Source of the DNA: Diaporthe sp. PMI_573
Lineage: Eukaryota > Ascomycota > Sordariomycetes > Diaporthales > Diaporthaceae
Length of the DNA stretch: 64,000 bases
Assembly (NCBI GenBank): GCA_021399435.1
Contig: JAJTUP010000111.1
Span: 1 to 64,000 of the forward strand
Reading direction: 5' to 3'
A program made the position numbers and the translations under genes. This document shows, one piece after another, positions 1 through 9,727 of this stretch. The notes under the pieces are model-generated. The model made no database searches. It had not been told where the DNA came from and saw only the letters and a list, made by a program, of their open reading frames with translations. Positions within the stretch are counted from its first letter, which is position 1; each line of letters begins with the position of its first letter.

Positions 1-753
1 GGGCATTCTGGAGTCATATCGAAACAAGCCCGGGAATTGTTGGGTAATACGACTCAAGAACGCTGCCCCTGACGACATACCATGGAAGTCATATTCGCCA
101 GTGGCAGTCAGATCTAGTTGACCGACGTTCTCGACCAGGGGCATTCGCCTCGCAGCATTCGCTGTTGTCTCGGAATTTACGCTCGCCGGCGTGGTAGTGG
201 CCCTGCACGCCCTTTGGTCACCCACAGCATCGTGCTGGGCCGGTGAGGCGGAATGTGCCGGTTGCGCCAGCAATGCAGCAACCTCCTCCGGGTTGTCCAG
301 ATCTATGTGCGGCATGAACCTGCGAAGCAGAGTCTCTGCCGCAAGCGCCTTTCGCTCTAGAGAGCCGGTGCCACTGGGATTAGTGCCACGGCCTCGAGTG
401 GATATTCCTGTATAACAACACTCTAATGGAGATGGGCGGTCATTCACTGGAGATACGCAAGCTGGTGACAACGGGTCCTTACTCGAATCAAAGTCCGCAC
501 AGCTCGAACACGGCCTGTTTCCATCACACTTGATTTTCTTCCGCCGACAATCATCGCAGGCTTTTGTCGTCCTTCGCCGTTTCCGAACCACCCGCTGCAG
601 AGCCTGGCTTGAGGTTTCGGCCTCGGCAGTCGTACGCTGTGGTCCCTCCCGCAAACGTTGTGTGTGATGCGACGAAGATGAGGCCGGAGATCCAGAGCGC
701 CGCAATGGGCCCTGGGCGGGATCCGGCTGCTTCGCTGGGCCGGTTGTCCCCAT
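1..753 (-). CDS. Zn(II)2Cys6 fungal transcription factor, N-terminal part (runs off left edge)
   Basis: The frame is open from an ATG at 753 to base 1 (251 codons) and continues outside the window; an in-frame stop lies upstream of this ATG near 850. Seen: an Arg/Lys-rich stretch followed by CDDCRRKKIKCDG..PCSSC at about residues 65-84, the DNA-binding binuclear zinc cluster. The sixth cysteine seems to be at about residue 98, a longer last loop (13 residues) than the usual 6-9. At about residues 225-245 comes YDFHGMSSGAAFL, which resembles the start of the fungal-specific transcription factor domain. Known for the family: nuclear, binds CGG-type half sites and usually controls a metabolic pathway. 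The target pathway is not shown here. Confidence is high for the class; the start is tentative. Confidence 0.85.
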   Translation of the reverse strand, partial: MGTTGPAKQPDPAQGPLRRSGSPASSSSHHTQRLREGPQRTTAEAETSSQALQRVVRKRRRTTKACDDCRRKKIKCDGNRPCSSCADFDSSKDPLSPACVSPVNDRPSPLECCYTGISTRGRGTNPSGTGSLERKALAAETLLRRFMPHIDLDNPEEVAALLAQPAHSASPAQHDAVGDQRACRATTTPASVNSETTANAARRMPLVENVGQLDLTATGEYDFHGMSSGAAFLSRITQQFPGLFRYDSRMP

Positions 754-1290
754 TGCGATATCCAGATGAAATGTTAACACTTGGAGCAGGGTACGTAGGT
801 ACCGAGCAGTCCTGTCGCAACAGAAAGGCCGGATGTCCACGGCCAGCTTTCAGCTTGAGGCTGTGGTGGGCATCATCAATCGCCGCGATGCTACTGCACT
901 ACTCAAGAAGGTTGGGAGAGTCCGATGCTGACCTCTTCAAGCTGGCCTACAGAGCTCTACTGCAAAGTGATTTGAAGGTTGATTCGCAGACTGAGATGGT
1001 TCTTTAGCAATTTTCGGCCAGGCTTGTTGGGGATCACCTACTACTCACCACAAGTCTCAGCTATGCCAGTAGCCAGTGATCGAGGCTGAGGAAGGAAATT
1101 GACCGTGGATAATGACAGCGAATACTGCGACTTGCAGCATGCGTGTCACAAACGTGGAATGGGACCAGACCGTTGTTCGGCAAAGGAAGAAGAGAACAGT
1201 GGACACTCGAAGCCAGGAGTAAACCAAGAGGAGACAGGCTGACTAACCCGTGGGTGCCAAGGACCGTGGCTTGGCGTTGCTACTGTTAAT
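754..1290. other. Intergenic stretch, no gene recognised
   Basis: A 147-codon plus-strand frame (564..1007) overlaps the zinc-cluster gene in antisense and has no family signature; I treat it as a shadow. The rest presumably holds the promoter of the minus-strand regulator. I see no other structure. Confidence 0.5.
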
Positions 1291-1502
1291 CCAAAGTGTG
1301 ACGGCAGCCACGGTAGGCAAGCCCTCTGGCCGTCACAAGGACCCTAACCCTCAGCCCCACAGTCGCGTCAAGACTTCGCGAGCCAGGGACCGCCAGAGCT
1401 TCGCTCTCCCCTTTCTTTTCCTCTCCTCAGCTTAGAATATTCGTTGATAGCGCCAATAGACCCAGCTCCCATGCTGCATCTCGTGCTGGCCGTGACACAA
1501 AG
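1291..1502 (+). repeat. MITE-like repeat, copy 1 (inverted partner at 59801..60011)
   Basis: This ~210-bp segment matches the reverse complement of 59801..60011 closely, with scattered substitutions and small indels. Similarity begins at CAAAGTGTGACGGC and ends at GGCCGTGACACAAAG, so the unit has short imperfect terminal inverted repeats (GTGTgACGGC against GTGTcACGGC). It has no coding capacity. A non-autonomous DNA transposon is the simplest reading. No clear target-site duplication was found. Confidence 0.65.
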
Positions 1503-1621
1503 AACTACCTCGCCTTGTTCCTCGTATCTAGGGTTAGAGGAGCAAACCAGCTATTTGTCTATTCATCTACTACCTACTTATAATAACTTTATTAATAACT
1601 CTCACCTTAGTATAAGTTTTC

Positions 1622-1914
1622 TGTCGAGAGGTCAGGGGAAGATGGTGTGCAAAGATTGCTTGAGGGCAGATCAGGATCTGAACATTCCGTGCTATGTTAC
1701 GATGCCTTACTACATTGTGATTCCAGTGCGTCTAGCCACCCATCTTATAACCTGACCTGCCAATCCCTCATGGATCTCGATGCACGCTGGCCTGAGCGAG
1801 GCTCAGCCCTGACTTGGGCGCCGTATGGGCCTGAGCGGTGCTGCGGTGCCTTTCGCCGATACTACGGTGCCCCTCACCGGGCCTCCGACGGGCCTGAAGT
1901 GCTGCCTTCCAACA
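1622..1914 (-). repeat. Solo Copia-type LTR (copy C)
   Basis: The 293-bp unit reads TGTCGAGAGG at its left end and TTCCAACA at its right end, giving the TG...CA ends of an LTR. Related copies lie at 45420..45714 (reverse), 49874..50154 and 50160..50457; the last abuts Copia pol sequence, which fixes family and orientation (minus). No 5-bp target duplication is visible here. It ends about 95 bp upstream of the BTB gene start, so it may contribute promoter sequence. Confidence 0.75.
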
Positions 1915-2009
1915 ATATATCATCGTACGGTTTTTAATCGGGACCTCAAGTTGCCAACGACTGCCCCAAGTAAACGACATCCTCATAGCACCCTGTGTCG
2001 CCAACAAAT

Positions 2010-2862
2010 ATGGCTGATTGTTCTCAACCCACTATCAGAAAGTATGAGTGCATAGCTTCTAGATCTCCCTGAGACTTCCATAGTGCCGTACCTGACTTTG
2101 GCAGCCTCTGGGACGACGTACAGTTTTCTGGTGCAAAGATCACCATGGGGCAAAGGACATGGCATGTTCATCGCTGGGTTCTTTGCAAGCAGTCAAAATA
2201 CTTTGAGAAAGCCCTGGAAGGTAATTTTCAGGCAAGTCAAATTCTATCTGTCATGCGGAACGAGAGAGATTCCTAATCGTGTGATATTGTTTCAGGAAGC
2301 CAAGGATAAGCAAATCAACCTTACAGGCAGCCCTTTTTCCGAGGAAGAAGTCGACTACATGCTCAAGTACCTCTACTTTCACGAATTTAACAAACGCCAG
2401 ATGAAAGAACCCGTCGCGGCATATGCTGTCGCTGAATACTTCCAAGTCCCATCGCTTTGCTCTGTGGCAGCCAGTCAGCTGAGTTCAGCGCTTGATGAGC
2501 TAATTACAAAGGGATACGTTGTCAGATTCAAAGAATGTTGCCACCTGGCCCTTGGGAAGCACGCAGGCACGCAAGTCGAACAGACCGTCATCAATGTCTT
2601 GGCAGGCAACATCGAATGGGTGATGCACGAGAGCCATGCCTGGGACGAACTCACAGATGCCTACCCTGGCCTCGCCAAGAACATATTGCAGACAATACAC
2701 CCCAAGCCCGCGGAGTCTAGCATTAGGCGACCTCCGGGTTTCGACTTCAAGGACTTTTGCGCGGTCAGGCGCGATTCGGTTAAGCGTTCCTATGGAGCTC
2801 AAAATTTTGACCCCGTAGCTGGATGTGGATTTTGTGTGAGTGATGGTGGAGAAGACCAGTAA
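2010..2862 (+). CDS. BTB/POZ domain protein, three exons
   Basis: Proposed exons are 2010..2041, 2084..2231 and 2296..2862, giving 248 residues. The first intron (42 nt) is GTATGAG...CATAG. The second (64 nt) begins CAG|GCAAGT and ends TTTCAG, a GC-AG intron with the strong donor context those introns need. Splicing joins DDVQFSGAKIT, HVHRWVLCKQSKYFEKALEG and EEEVDYMLKYLYFHEF, the successive segments of a fungal BTB fold (about residues 20-130). The C-terminal half has no domain I know. Family knowledge: BTB domains mediate dimerisation or Cullin-3 adaptor roles. In fungi this stand-alone type is common and mostly uncharacterised. An LTR lies just upstream. Confidence 0.8.
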
Positions 2863-3167
2863 TCGGCGTGTAGAGATAGGTGAGCATGGGGGGCTCATTC
2901 AATCCAGCGGAAACAAAATGAATACCGAGGGTTATTTCCCATCCTCTGAACTGTTTCTAGCACGCAGATCGTGATTTCAGTTGCTATTACAAGCATGCTT
3001 TGGTGAGCAGCTGCACCTATGGTGTCCGGCCGCTAAGGCTGGAGGGCACCAAGATGGGTGACATAGAAATCATCCCAACTTGCGGTGTGCGACGAAGGAG
3101 ATGGTCAAGGGCTAAGAGATCCAGACAACATACCGTGTCAGGTTGGTCAGTTCCTTGTTGATTCGCC
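2863..3167. other. Intergenic stretch, nothing recognised
   Basis: About 300 bp between the convergent BTB gene and the minus-strand membrane ORF. No repeat or conserved frame was noticed. Confidence 0.5.
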
Positions 3168-3590
3168 TCAGCGCCATTCCGTGCTTGGATTAATCAACTG
3201 GCTTCGACGCGTTTCGTTATAATTACTTGCAGCAGCGATTGCACCCTTGACGGCAAGGATGGTTGAAATAAATCCATAGACCGCGTACACAGCTGTTGCA
3301 ATATACGCTATTGCGTAGTAAATGAGGTTCAAGAGGTTGATCTTTCCACGGCCGAATTTCTGGGGAAAAGCCTGGATGTAGTCGGCAAGTAACCAGGCGA
3401 GGACAATGAACACGGAATCGCACATTGCTGTAAAGAGTTTGTACATCCTCAGCAATGCCGTGCTGACTTTGGTCAGATACACGGAAATGGCAAACATGAT
3501 AAGCGTGAAAAACAAAACCATTAGGTTGAACAGGTTGATTTTCTGAAGGTGCTCAGACATATGGGACATATTGCAGTCAGCTGTTGACAA
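3168..3590 (-). CDS. Small membrane protein, unknown
   Basis: Open frame of up to 140 codons; the first ATG is at about residue 8 because the frame opens with TTG. The sequence has about four hydrophobic stretches: around FNLMVLFFTLIMFAISV, a second near VFIVLAWLLADYI, and two near IYYAIAYIATAVYAVYGFI and the following Ala-rich segment. It begins 4 nt after the stop of the next minus-strand gene, so the two may be one gene with an intron or frameshift I could not resolve. No family recognised. Confidence 0.4.
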   Translation of the reverse strand: MSTADCNMSHMSEHLQKINLFNLMVLFFTLIMFAISVYLTKVSTALLRMYKLFTAMCDSVFIVLAWLLADYIQAFPQKFGRGKINLLNLIYYAIAYIATAVYAVYGFISTILAVKGAIAAASNYNETRRSQLINPSTEWR

Positions 3591-3593
3591 GTC

Positions 3594-3978
3594 TTAGAAA
3601 TGCATAGAAGCCACTATAACCCAGTTGAGATGCAGATTGTTAGCCCAAACTCGTTCGGAGCCTTTCAATTTTAGGATGAGTAGCTCAGCCAAGCGTCCTG
3701 CAAATGTATCGTGGATTTCTGTCGTCATAAAGACGACAAACTCTTTCCTCCGGCTTGAGTATTCAAAACTAATCATTGTCAGCTTTTGAGATGCACCTTT
3801 GGCATATCGCATTGCTGTACCGCAGCTCTTGGTCGATATAATCCCCGAGTTCAGAGTATTTGGGCGAATGTAATCGCGCCAGCAACAGATTATATCCCTC
3901 TGGATCCAGTCTCTGGCGTAAGCGAATCTCAGTTCCCGGGTGCTGCTCATAATCTTCGTCTTGGATCCTCTTGAGCAT
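3594..3978 (-). CDS. Hypothetical protein, two exons
   Basis: ATG at 3978, exon 1 to 3821, a 52-nt intron 3769..3820 (GTACAG...GATTAG with a GCTGAC branch site), exon 2 to the stop at 3594. The two exons total 333 nt and give 110 residues. The joined product reads smoothly over the junction (SELGDYIDQELR|FEYSSRR). A mixed-charge N-terminus is followed by an LAELLILKLKG helix. The strong splice signals and preserved frame are the main support. No family recognised; it may be the soluble N-terminal part of the membrane ORF that follows it. Confidence 0.45.
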
Positions 3979-4047
3979 TCTAATAAGATTGGTGACCGAG
4001 ACCGACCGCGCGCGGGCGCGCCTCGCCCTGGACGTGCCTGCCACAGC

Positions 4048-4215
4048 CAGAGTTGGACATCTATCGAATATATCGAATCGAATGCCAAGAGGCGGTGTTC
4101 GAATCGAATGAAGAGTTCGAATATTCGAATCGAATCGAATACACTGTCCGTAGATTCGATATCTATCGAATCCCAATGTCCCATCGAATTCGATTCCGAT
4201 TCGATCGAATGTAGG
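4048..4215. repeat. ATCGAAT array with hAT-like terminus
   Basis: CAGAGTTGGACATC at 4048 is followed by many copies of ATCGAAT in both orientations up to about 4210. A sister array at 17225..17371 ends in the reverse complement of CAGGGTTGGAAATC. Short subterminal motif arrays next to a CAG-starting end are characteristic of hAT elements. Only one terminus is visible here, so it is a fragment. Confidence 0.5.
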
Positions 4216-5515
4216 CAGTCATGCAATTTCTAGCCAGGGATAAGTATGCTCTAATAAGAAAATTGTGAAGTAGGCTTGGAGTTGCAGGAAGTGCACAACT
4301 GAGAAGTATGATGGGAAAGGGTATTACTTGTCAAGGTCGAAACTGGCTAAACCAATCGGCATTACTGCTTTTCTATGCGCTAGGTGAACAGTATGAGACG
4401 AGTTCCAAAATGAGATCTGACAGGCCTACAGACCCTGCTTACTTGATTGTCACCTATTGTAACATTTTGATAAGGTTAATAGGCAGGCTGATAGCTAGGC
4501 TGAAAGCAAGGCTGACTAGGGAAACCTATAAGTTAATAATTTCCTGTACCGCGATATTGCTGATCTACATAATCTCTTTATTGTCAATCCTCCTGACTCT
4601 TGTCATCGCCATGACATACACATGCTACGCAGTGGACTGTATCTTGGCACGTCGTTCTCAAAGCAAGTCTCGTCGTCTTGGAACCTAACTGACGTTATTA
4701 CCAATAGCATAACATCGCAAAACAAAGCAGAATTCCCATAGCTCAACTCACAAAAATCTCCTTGAATTTCCAATTGTGTTCCCTAACGATTGCTTTCCTC
4801 CCGCAATAGCTTTACAGCTCATATTCAATCTATTCCATGCATCATATTGAAGGAATTCCACTATGTTTAGAATCACTCTGGTTCTTCTATCGCCCCGCGA
4901 TCTTTTGCCCTAAATAACGCTAAGGTCTGCTTCCTGCGTTTTTGTAGCATCTCACTGCCTCGTCCTCTGGCGTGGTCTTGCGTGCAATAAATATGCAGGT
5001 CCCTCACATCCCCGGCGAGAACATTAACAGCATGACCCTGCTTCATCTCTAGGACCAGTGCCGCCAAAGGCCAGTCCTTTTAATTGCTGTCATCACACGA
5101 GTCCAGTAGGTGCGTACCTTTTAAGCGGCTTCATTGCTCTGGTTGGGGCTTCAGAATAGGTAGACGCGTCTTGCGTGGTGGGCGTCAGCAAGCATGTTCC
5201 GCTGCTGCCTGGCTCTGATGCATCCATAAGGTGTATTTTCCTATGTTCTGCCGTAGCCCCAGCCGCGCCTATTGTATGTGCCATCGACATAAATTGCGCG
5301 GCCTGAGAATGTGCTGTGATTGGGAATCGTGGCATTTTGACTGCATTGATTGCGGATTGAAAGGCTTTGCAGTCACACTATTGGTTACCGGTGCACTGTC
5401 ACGCTAGAGAAGCCCCGCGCTGTACCAAATTCCGATCATTCGCCGTTGACGCTGCAGTGTGATCCCTCGCTCCAGGCAGCACTTGCAACGCTGTGCAAGC
5501 CTGGTTTGTGTCTCT
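4216..5515. other. Stretch with weak ORFs only
   Basis: A 126-codon plus-strand frame (4308..4688) has a hydrophobic C-terminal part (ILLIYIISLLSILLTLVIA) but no family match. Two minus-strand frames (5093..5335 and 4873..5067) are adjacent and could be exons, yet I found no splice pair that joins them in frame. No gene is claimed. Confidence 0.4.
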
Positions 5516-5767
5516 TCAGGTTTGCCGCTCTTCGAGTAGCCGCTCGAGGTCCTCGTAGTTCTGAGCCGTTTTACTCACTTCGCAGACGTCAGCGCTGAAT
5601 GCGTCAGCATCGAGAAGGGGAAGCGTAATCGAGTTAAACCGCGTAGCTAATGTAGTGAACAGTTCGTCTTGCCGCATTCCAAACTTCCACGCATCCCATC
5701 GCCGGTCGTAGTTCTGGAGAAAATAGCCCGGTGGTGCAGGCGGGAAGAAATTAAGCTGTGCATCCAT
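5516..5767 (-). CDS. Hypothetical protein fragment, unknown
   Basis: An 83-codon frame starting with ATG at 5767, immediately beside the hairpin repeat block. It begins MDAQLNFFPPAPPGYFLQNY and is rich in Asp/Glu/Leu at the C-terminus. The even composition and aromatic residues look protein-like, but I recognise no family. It might be a displaced exon of the unknown gene at 6632..7384; no splice path was established. Confidence 0.3.
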   Translation of the reverse strand: MDAQLNFFPPAPPGYFLQNYDRRWDAWKFGMRQDELFTTLATRFNSITLPLLDADAFSADVCEVSKTAQNYEDLERLLEERQT

Positions 5768-6006
5768 CTTGTTTTGCCAGCAAAACCCCGCATTATACCC
5801 AGCTCTGGTGGGCTTGCTAGCAAAATAACCCTTCTTGACAGGGGTTCAACCTTCTTTTTGCCAGCAAAAACCCCCATTGTACCCAGCTCTGGTGGGCTTG
5901 CTAGCAAAGAACCCCAGCAAAACCCTGCATTGCTGCTGGTCGTTTCGTGTGCGCAAGGCAAACCAAACCTGCTAGCAACCAAAAAGCTGCTGGCAACTAA
6001 CTAAAA
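5768..6006. repeat. Tandem hairpin units (TGCCAGCAA...TTGCTAGCA), block 1
   Basis: Two near-identical units each pair TGCCAGCAA with TTGCTAGCA around a ~30-nt core (CATT-TACCCAGCTCTGGTGGGC). A linker (AAATAACCCTTCTTGACAGG) separates them, and a tail of CTAGCAACC-type repeats follows. Related units recur at 8095..8276 and short CTAGCAACCAAAAA tails at 7602..7690. The units are short stem-loops, possibly fragments of a foldback or MITE element. No coding function is inferred. Confidence 0.6.
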
Positions 6007-6068
6007 GAAAAGACCTACTGGCAGCTCCCAGACCTAGTATAAGAGGTGCTCAGCCACGTGGGAGGTTA

Positions 6069-6262
6069 TTTCAGTGTCCAATCTTAGTGTCTCATTTCAG
6101 TGTCCAATCTTAGTGTCCAATCTTAGTGTCTCGTTTCAGTGTCCTATTTCAGTGTCCTATTTCAGTGTCAAATCTTAGTGTCTTATTTTAGTGTCCCATT
6201 TCAGTGTCCCATTTCAACGTGGCATTTTCAGTGCTCCTCCATTCCAGTGTGCCGTTTCAGTA
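6069..6262 (+). repeat. AGTGTC minisatellite
   Basis: About a dozen degenerate copies of ATTTCAGTGTCC, alternating with AATCTTAGTGTC, run head to tail. Divergence increases toward the right end. It is not coding in any convincing way. Confidence 0.75.
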
Positions 6263-6631
6263 CTTTCAGCATCACATTCAATGTCCCCTCATTTGCTCAG
6301 CTATTTAATGTGCGTTATTCAATAAGATTCTTCCGTCAACGGGCTGTCCGTGTCTATTTCACCTTCTTGCATACACCACCCTTACCGATTCCTCCGCAAA
6401 GTCTGTGTCGGCTGCACCGCAATTGTCGGCGTTTAGTTCGTCCCGGATGCCCAGCCTGATCGTATGATTGATTCTGCTTCGTCGGTGAGATGAAGGCAGG
6501 CATCATAGAGCCGCGCAGGAAGACTTTGGCGCACGCTGGCCGCCAAGGTGGATAGTTCTTCCTCTTTTATTCTTCTGAAATCGTTTCTTTGCGGTTGTTA
6601 GCATTAACTAACGTCAGGCCAGTGGATTAAC

Positions 6632-7384
6632 CTACACAACTGCTTGAGCGGTGCACGAGTAAATCATGAGGAAGAAGGGCGAAGGTCCTGCCAATGTCGT
6701 CCATCGTCTGCTGAAGCGCATACGGTCTATCAGCTCCCTCTTCGTCACTGTAAGAGGGTGCTCCTGAGCGCGCTGATAGACATCAAGAGCGTAACTCGCG
6801 TTGCGACGGCCACGCTCTCCGCAAACCTGTCCCTTTTCCCTTTCAGACTTTATAACATTCTTCAGAAACTTAAAGAGTTGAATTAGGCGAAAATGCGCAA
6901 ATCTTGCGAGCGTGTGGGACACCTGGCTGCCTGCAGTCGCACTCTCTAGCGCCGTAAAAGCTACCAAGAAGCGGGGGTCGGAGCTAGCGATCGTGCGCGG
7001 GAACGTAGTCACTTGGAGCAATGATAGCCATTCTTTCAAGCCCTCCTCGTAGTTGTTTGCGAAGAAAGTCATCGCATCTGGTCTTACGACAGCAGACAAG
7101 CGGCTTTCGCACCTTATTACGCTTTGGGTAGAGAGGCGATTTCGGCTGAGGGATGATTGCGATGTCTCGAGAAAACCTGTACGATACGAAGGCACGGCTT
7201 GAGTGGGCTCTTTAGTGCCAATGTCCATGGCATCGACTGTCGTACTGATCTGCGCGGAATCAATGTGCGAAGTGGGCTGACCGGCAGTCTCGATATTTTC
7301 ATCTTGAATTACATTATCTTCTAAAGTCATGGCACTGAAAAGTTGTATCAGCTCGTGGACTTCGGTGTTCCTCTCGGAGGACAT
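6632..7384 (-). CDS. Hypothetical protein, unknown (250 aa)
   Basis: ATG at 7384 (MSSERNTEVHELIQLF) to a stop at 6632; the frame extends 30 codons upstream, but the segment before this ATG is less protein-like. The N-terminal half is Ser/Thr-rich and acidic. A more ordered region at about residues 100-190 has aromatic and leucine-rich helices (MTFFANNYEEGLKEWLSLLQ, LARFAHFRLIQLFKFLKN). There are no transmembrane segments and no motif I know. It sits between blocks of short repeats. It could be one exon of a longer gene; confidence in expression is modest. Confidence 0.4.
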   Translation of the reverse strand: MSSERNTEVHELIQLFSAMTLEDNVIQDENIETAGQPTSHIDSAQISTTVDAMDIGTKEPTQAVPSYRTGFLETSQSSLSRNRLSTQSVIRCESRLSAVVRPDAMTFFANNYEEGLKEWLSLLQVTTFPRTIASSDPRFLVAFTALESATAGSQVSHTLARFAHFRLIQLFKFLKNVIKSEREKGQVCGERGRRNASYALDVYQRAQEHPLTVTKRELIDRMRFSRRWTTLAGPSPFFLMIYSCTAQAVV

Positions 7385-7601
7385 CGTGTACGGCTGCGAC
7401 CGCCAGCGGAGCAGCGTATATGGACAGGCATAAGGAAGGAGGGGGAAAAGGAATAAGCTATAAACATCGACCACTGCGGGTAAGACCGCTCTATATAATC
7501 AGTTATTTAGCGGCGCCCTGTTTTACGGTTCCTGCATTCGATATCCGGGAAGCCGGGAACGGTAAAGTACAGACCGTGAAGGACCGTCCTTCTACAAATA
7601 G

Positions 7602-7690
7602 ACATCTAGCTGCTGGCAACCAGCAACCAAAAAAATCTGCTAGCAGCCGCCAAACCTACTAGCAACCAAAAAGTTGCTAGCAACTAAAAT
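7602..7690. repeat. CTAGCAACCAAAAA short repeat
   Basis: Three or four copies of CTAGCAACCAAAAA / CTGGCAACCAGC, matching the tail of the 5768..6006 block. Probably a fragment of the same element. Confidence 0.5.
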
Positions 7691-8094
7691 GAATAGTTCA
7701 CAGGGCAGCTACGTACTGCAGAAGTCTCCGTAGGCATCTCAATACACTTGCAGGTGACTCCAAGTGTCCCTTATCCAATGATCTGGCAATTATATAGCTA
7801 CAGATTAGGCCTCTGTGCATCGCGCTGACATCGATGCGTTTTGCTGCGTTTCATTTTATCCGTCGCGTTTGGCAGCATTTGGCTGCGATTGGCTCGCTGT
7901 GTTTAACTGCGATTCGCTGCATTTTAGCTACATTTAGCTGCGTTTCGCTTCTTATGACGCGAACCTAGACATTCTCTGGTAATCGGATCTTGAAAGCGGT
8001 CTACGGTACTACCAGTTCCTACTTTCGGAAAGTTGATGCTCCTGCACAGGCTTGCAGATGCAGTGGAGCTTGGCAGGCTCCTTGACAAGGGTTT

Positions 8095-8276
8095 CAGGGG
8101 TTTTTTGCCAGCAAAACCTCGCATTATACCCAGCTCTGGTGGGCTTGCTAGCAAAATGACCCTTCTTGACAGGGGTTCAGTCTTCTTTTGCCAGTAAACC
8201 CCGCATTGTACCCAGCTCTGGTGGTTTTGGTCGCAAAGAACCCCAGCAAAACCCTGCATTGCCTTCTTTATACTAC
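8095..8276. repeat. Tandem hairpin units, block 2
   Basis: Two units of the same type as at 5768..6006 (GCCAGCAAAAC...GGGCTTGCTAGCAAAA, linked by CCCTTCTTGACAGGGGTTCA), in the same order, with a diverged last unit (GGTTTTGGTCGCAAAG). Conserved order and spacing suggest both blocks come from one ancestral element. Confidence 0.6.
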
Positions 8277-8289
8277 TAAACCCCCGCAT

Positions 8290-8959
8290 CTTCTTTTGCT
8301 AACAACACCTCCCTTGCGCAGGAGCTCGAAGCCCTGCCTGTAATCCCTTTATTAGCCCTCTGTTACGAATTGAAAGGATGGCCGCTGATAGGCCACACTA
8401 ATGGACCAAGAAGCCACACGTGTGGCTCAGAATGACTAAGCACGAGTTCTAAGAGGCCTAGCCACATGATAGTCTTGGCGCGTGAGGCGTCAGAACTTGG
8501 GACTGTTACATCCAAACACAATGACAATCGGGTATACTAAGGACACCATTATCATGTATCTAGACATACTTTGCTTGATCATCTTCAGTGATCAATCTAA
8601 CCATTCATTCCTTACATGAATGGGAGGCTACTCCTGACGATATTGCTACGACTCACACTATTGCTCAGCGTCTATCGTACGATTGTTTCCAGAACACAAA
8701 CCCTCAGCACGGACCTAAGTTTATAGCCTAGGGCTTTATCACACCGTCCTTATAGGCACCACGTAATGCGTAGAATCTTCGAGACACTGAGGCCAGCAAA
8801 TCCGTTGACGGGCCATGGCTCCGAAACATCACATGCATATCGAGAAGAACTGAACGGGTGAGGAGATTTCGCATTTGAGTTTCTAAGCATACCTCGTTAC
8901 CTACGCCGCCTTCCATAAGGCAAAAGCGACCGGGGTCTCCGTGCCGAAGTGGTCAAGTG
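8290..8959. other. Stretch without a recognised gene
   Basis: It contains TGTTACGAATTG near 8361 and a small palindrome CCATTCATTCCTTACATGAATGG-like at about 8600. These could be remnants of an LTR, but no second copy exists in the window. The minus frame at 8728..8916 may be the decayed end of the adjacent hAT remnant. Confidence 0.35.
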
Positions 8960-9727
8960 GCCATGGCAGCTCCACAGACAGGCTCAGGAAGAACATGATC
9001 AAGGCAGCGGATGCGGTGCGTAATTGGATCATAATCAATCTGTTCGACATAAGTGAATACCCATCTAAAAGCTAGTGTATACAAACCTCAAGTTCAAGTT
9101 TTAGAGACCGAGAGAGCCCAATGAGTAGAGTATCATTTGAAGTGGCGTTACCTCCAGTGTGATAACCGAGTTTGGTTGTTATCCCGAAGGATTTAAGGGT
9201 GCGGAGGATGATGGCCGCCTGGATCTCTCCAGAGTGGCTAAAGAGCACCTGTGGGAGTGCTAGCATCCCATGTTTGAACTGGTAATCCTGGGAGATCCAC
9301 CTAACACAGATGCAGAGATATGCCTTTCGAGCTGGGGATGTCCACATATCTGTTGATATATGGATATCCCCAATAGCTTCCTGGATGTTGTTCTGGAGTA
9401 TTTGACGATATCTCTCGTAGTTGAGAACCAGGGTACGAGTGAATGTTCTTCTGCGAAACTGTGCAAGATCCGAGATCTCTGGATTAGCAGAGAGGAGGAG
9501 ATCATGGAGTTCTGGCCACTCAATAGCATTGAGAGGAAGCCTCCTTCTAGCACAGAGTGCTAGCAACGCCTGGAGATGCCGCGGCCGATCATAAGCCTCT
9601 CGGAGGACCAGTTCTCTCGAAGCCTCATCCTTTTGAAGCAAAAACTAATTCATGAACTGCTGGCCAGGCACTAATTTAGGCTTGGAAGAGGCTTGCCGGT
9701 CTTCCATATCCAGCCACCTCTTCCACA
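8960..9727 (-). pseudogene. hAT transposase remnant E (N-terminal and central part)
   Basis: The minus-strand frame 9641..9072 carries the hAT catalytic start (IHISTDMWTSPARKAYLCI) and the region after it (GYHTGGNATSNDTL, matching the usual second Asp motif with N in place of D-N). A probable intron (GTTTGTATAC...GAACAG) leads to HRIRCLDHV at about 9010, equivalent to the conserved HRxRCxGH block. After that the sequence decays. Upstream, VWKRWLDMEDRQ is cut off exactly at 9727 by the left terminus of the next hAT. No BED finger remains. A dead fragment. Confidence 0.7.

Noticed and set aside
564..1007. 147-codon plus-strand ORF
   Set aside because: It overlaps the zinc-cluster gene in antisense and has no domain; composition is explained by the opposite strand.
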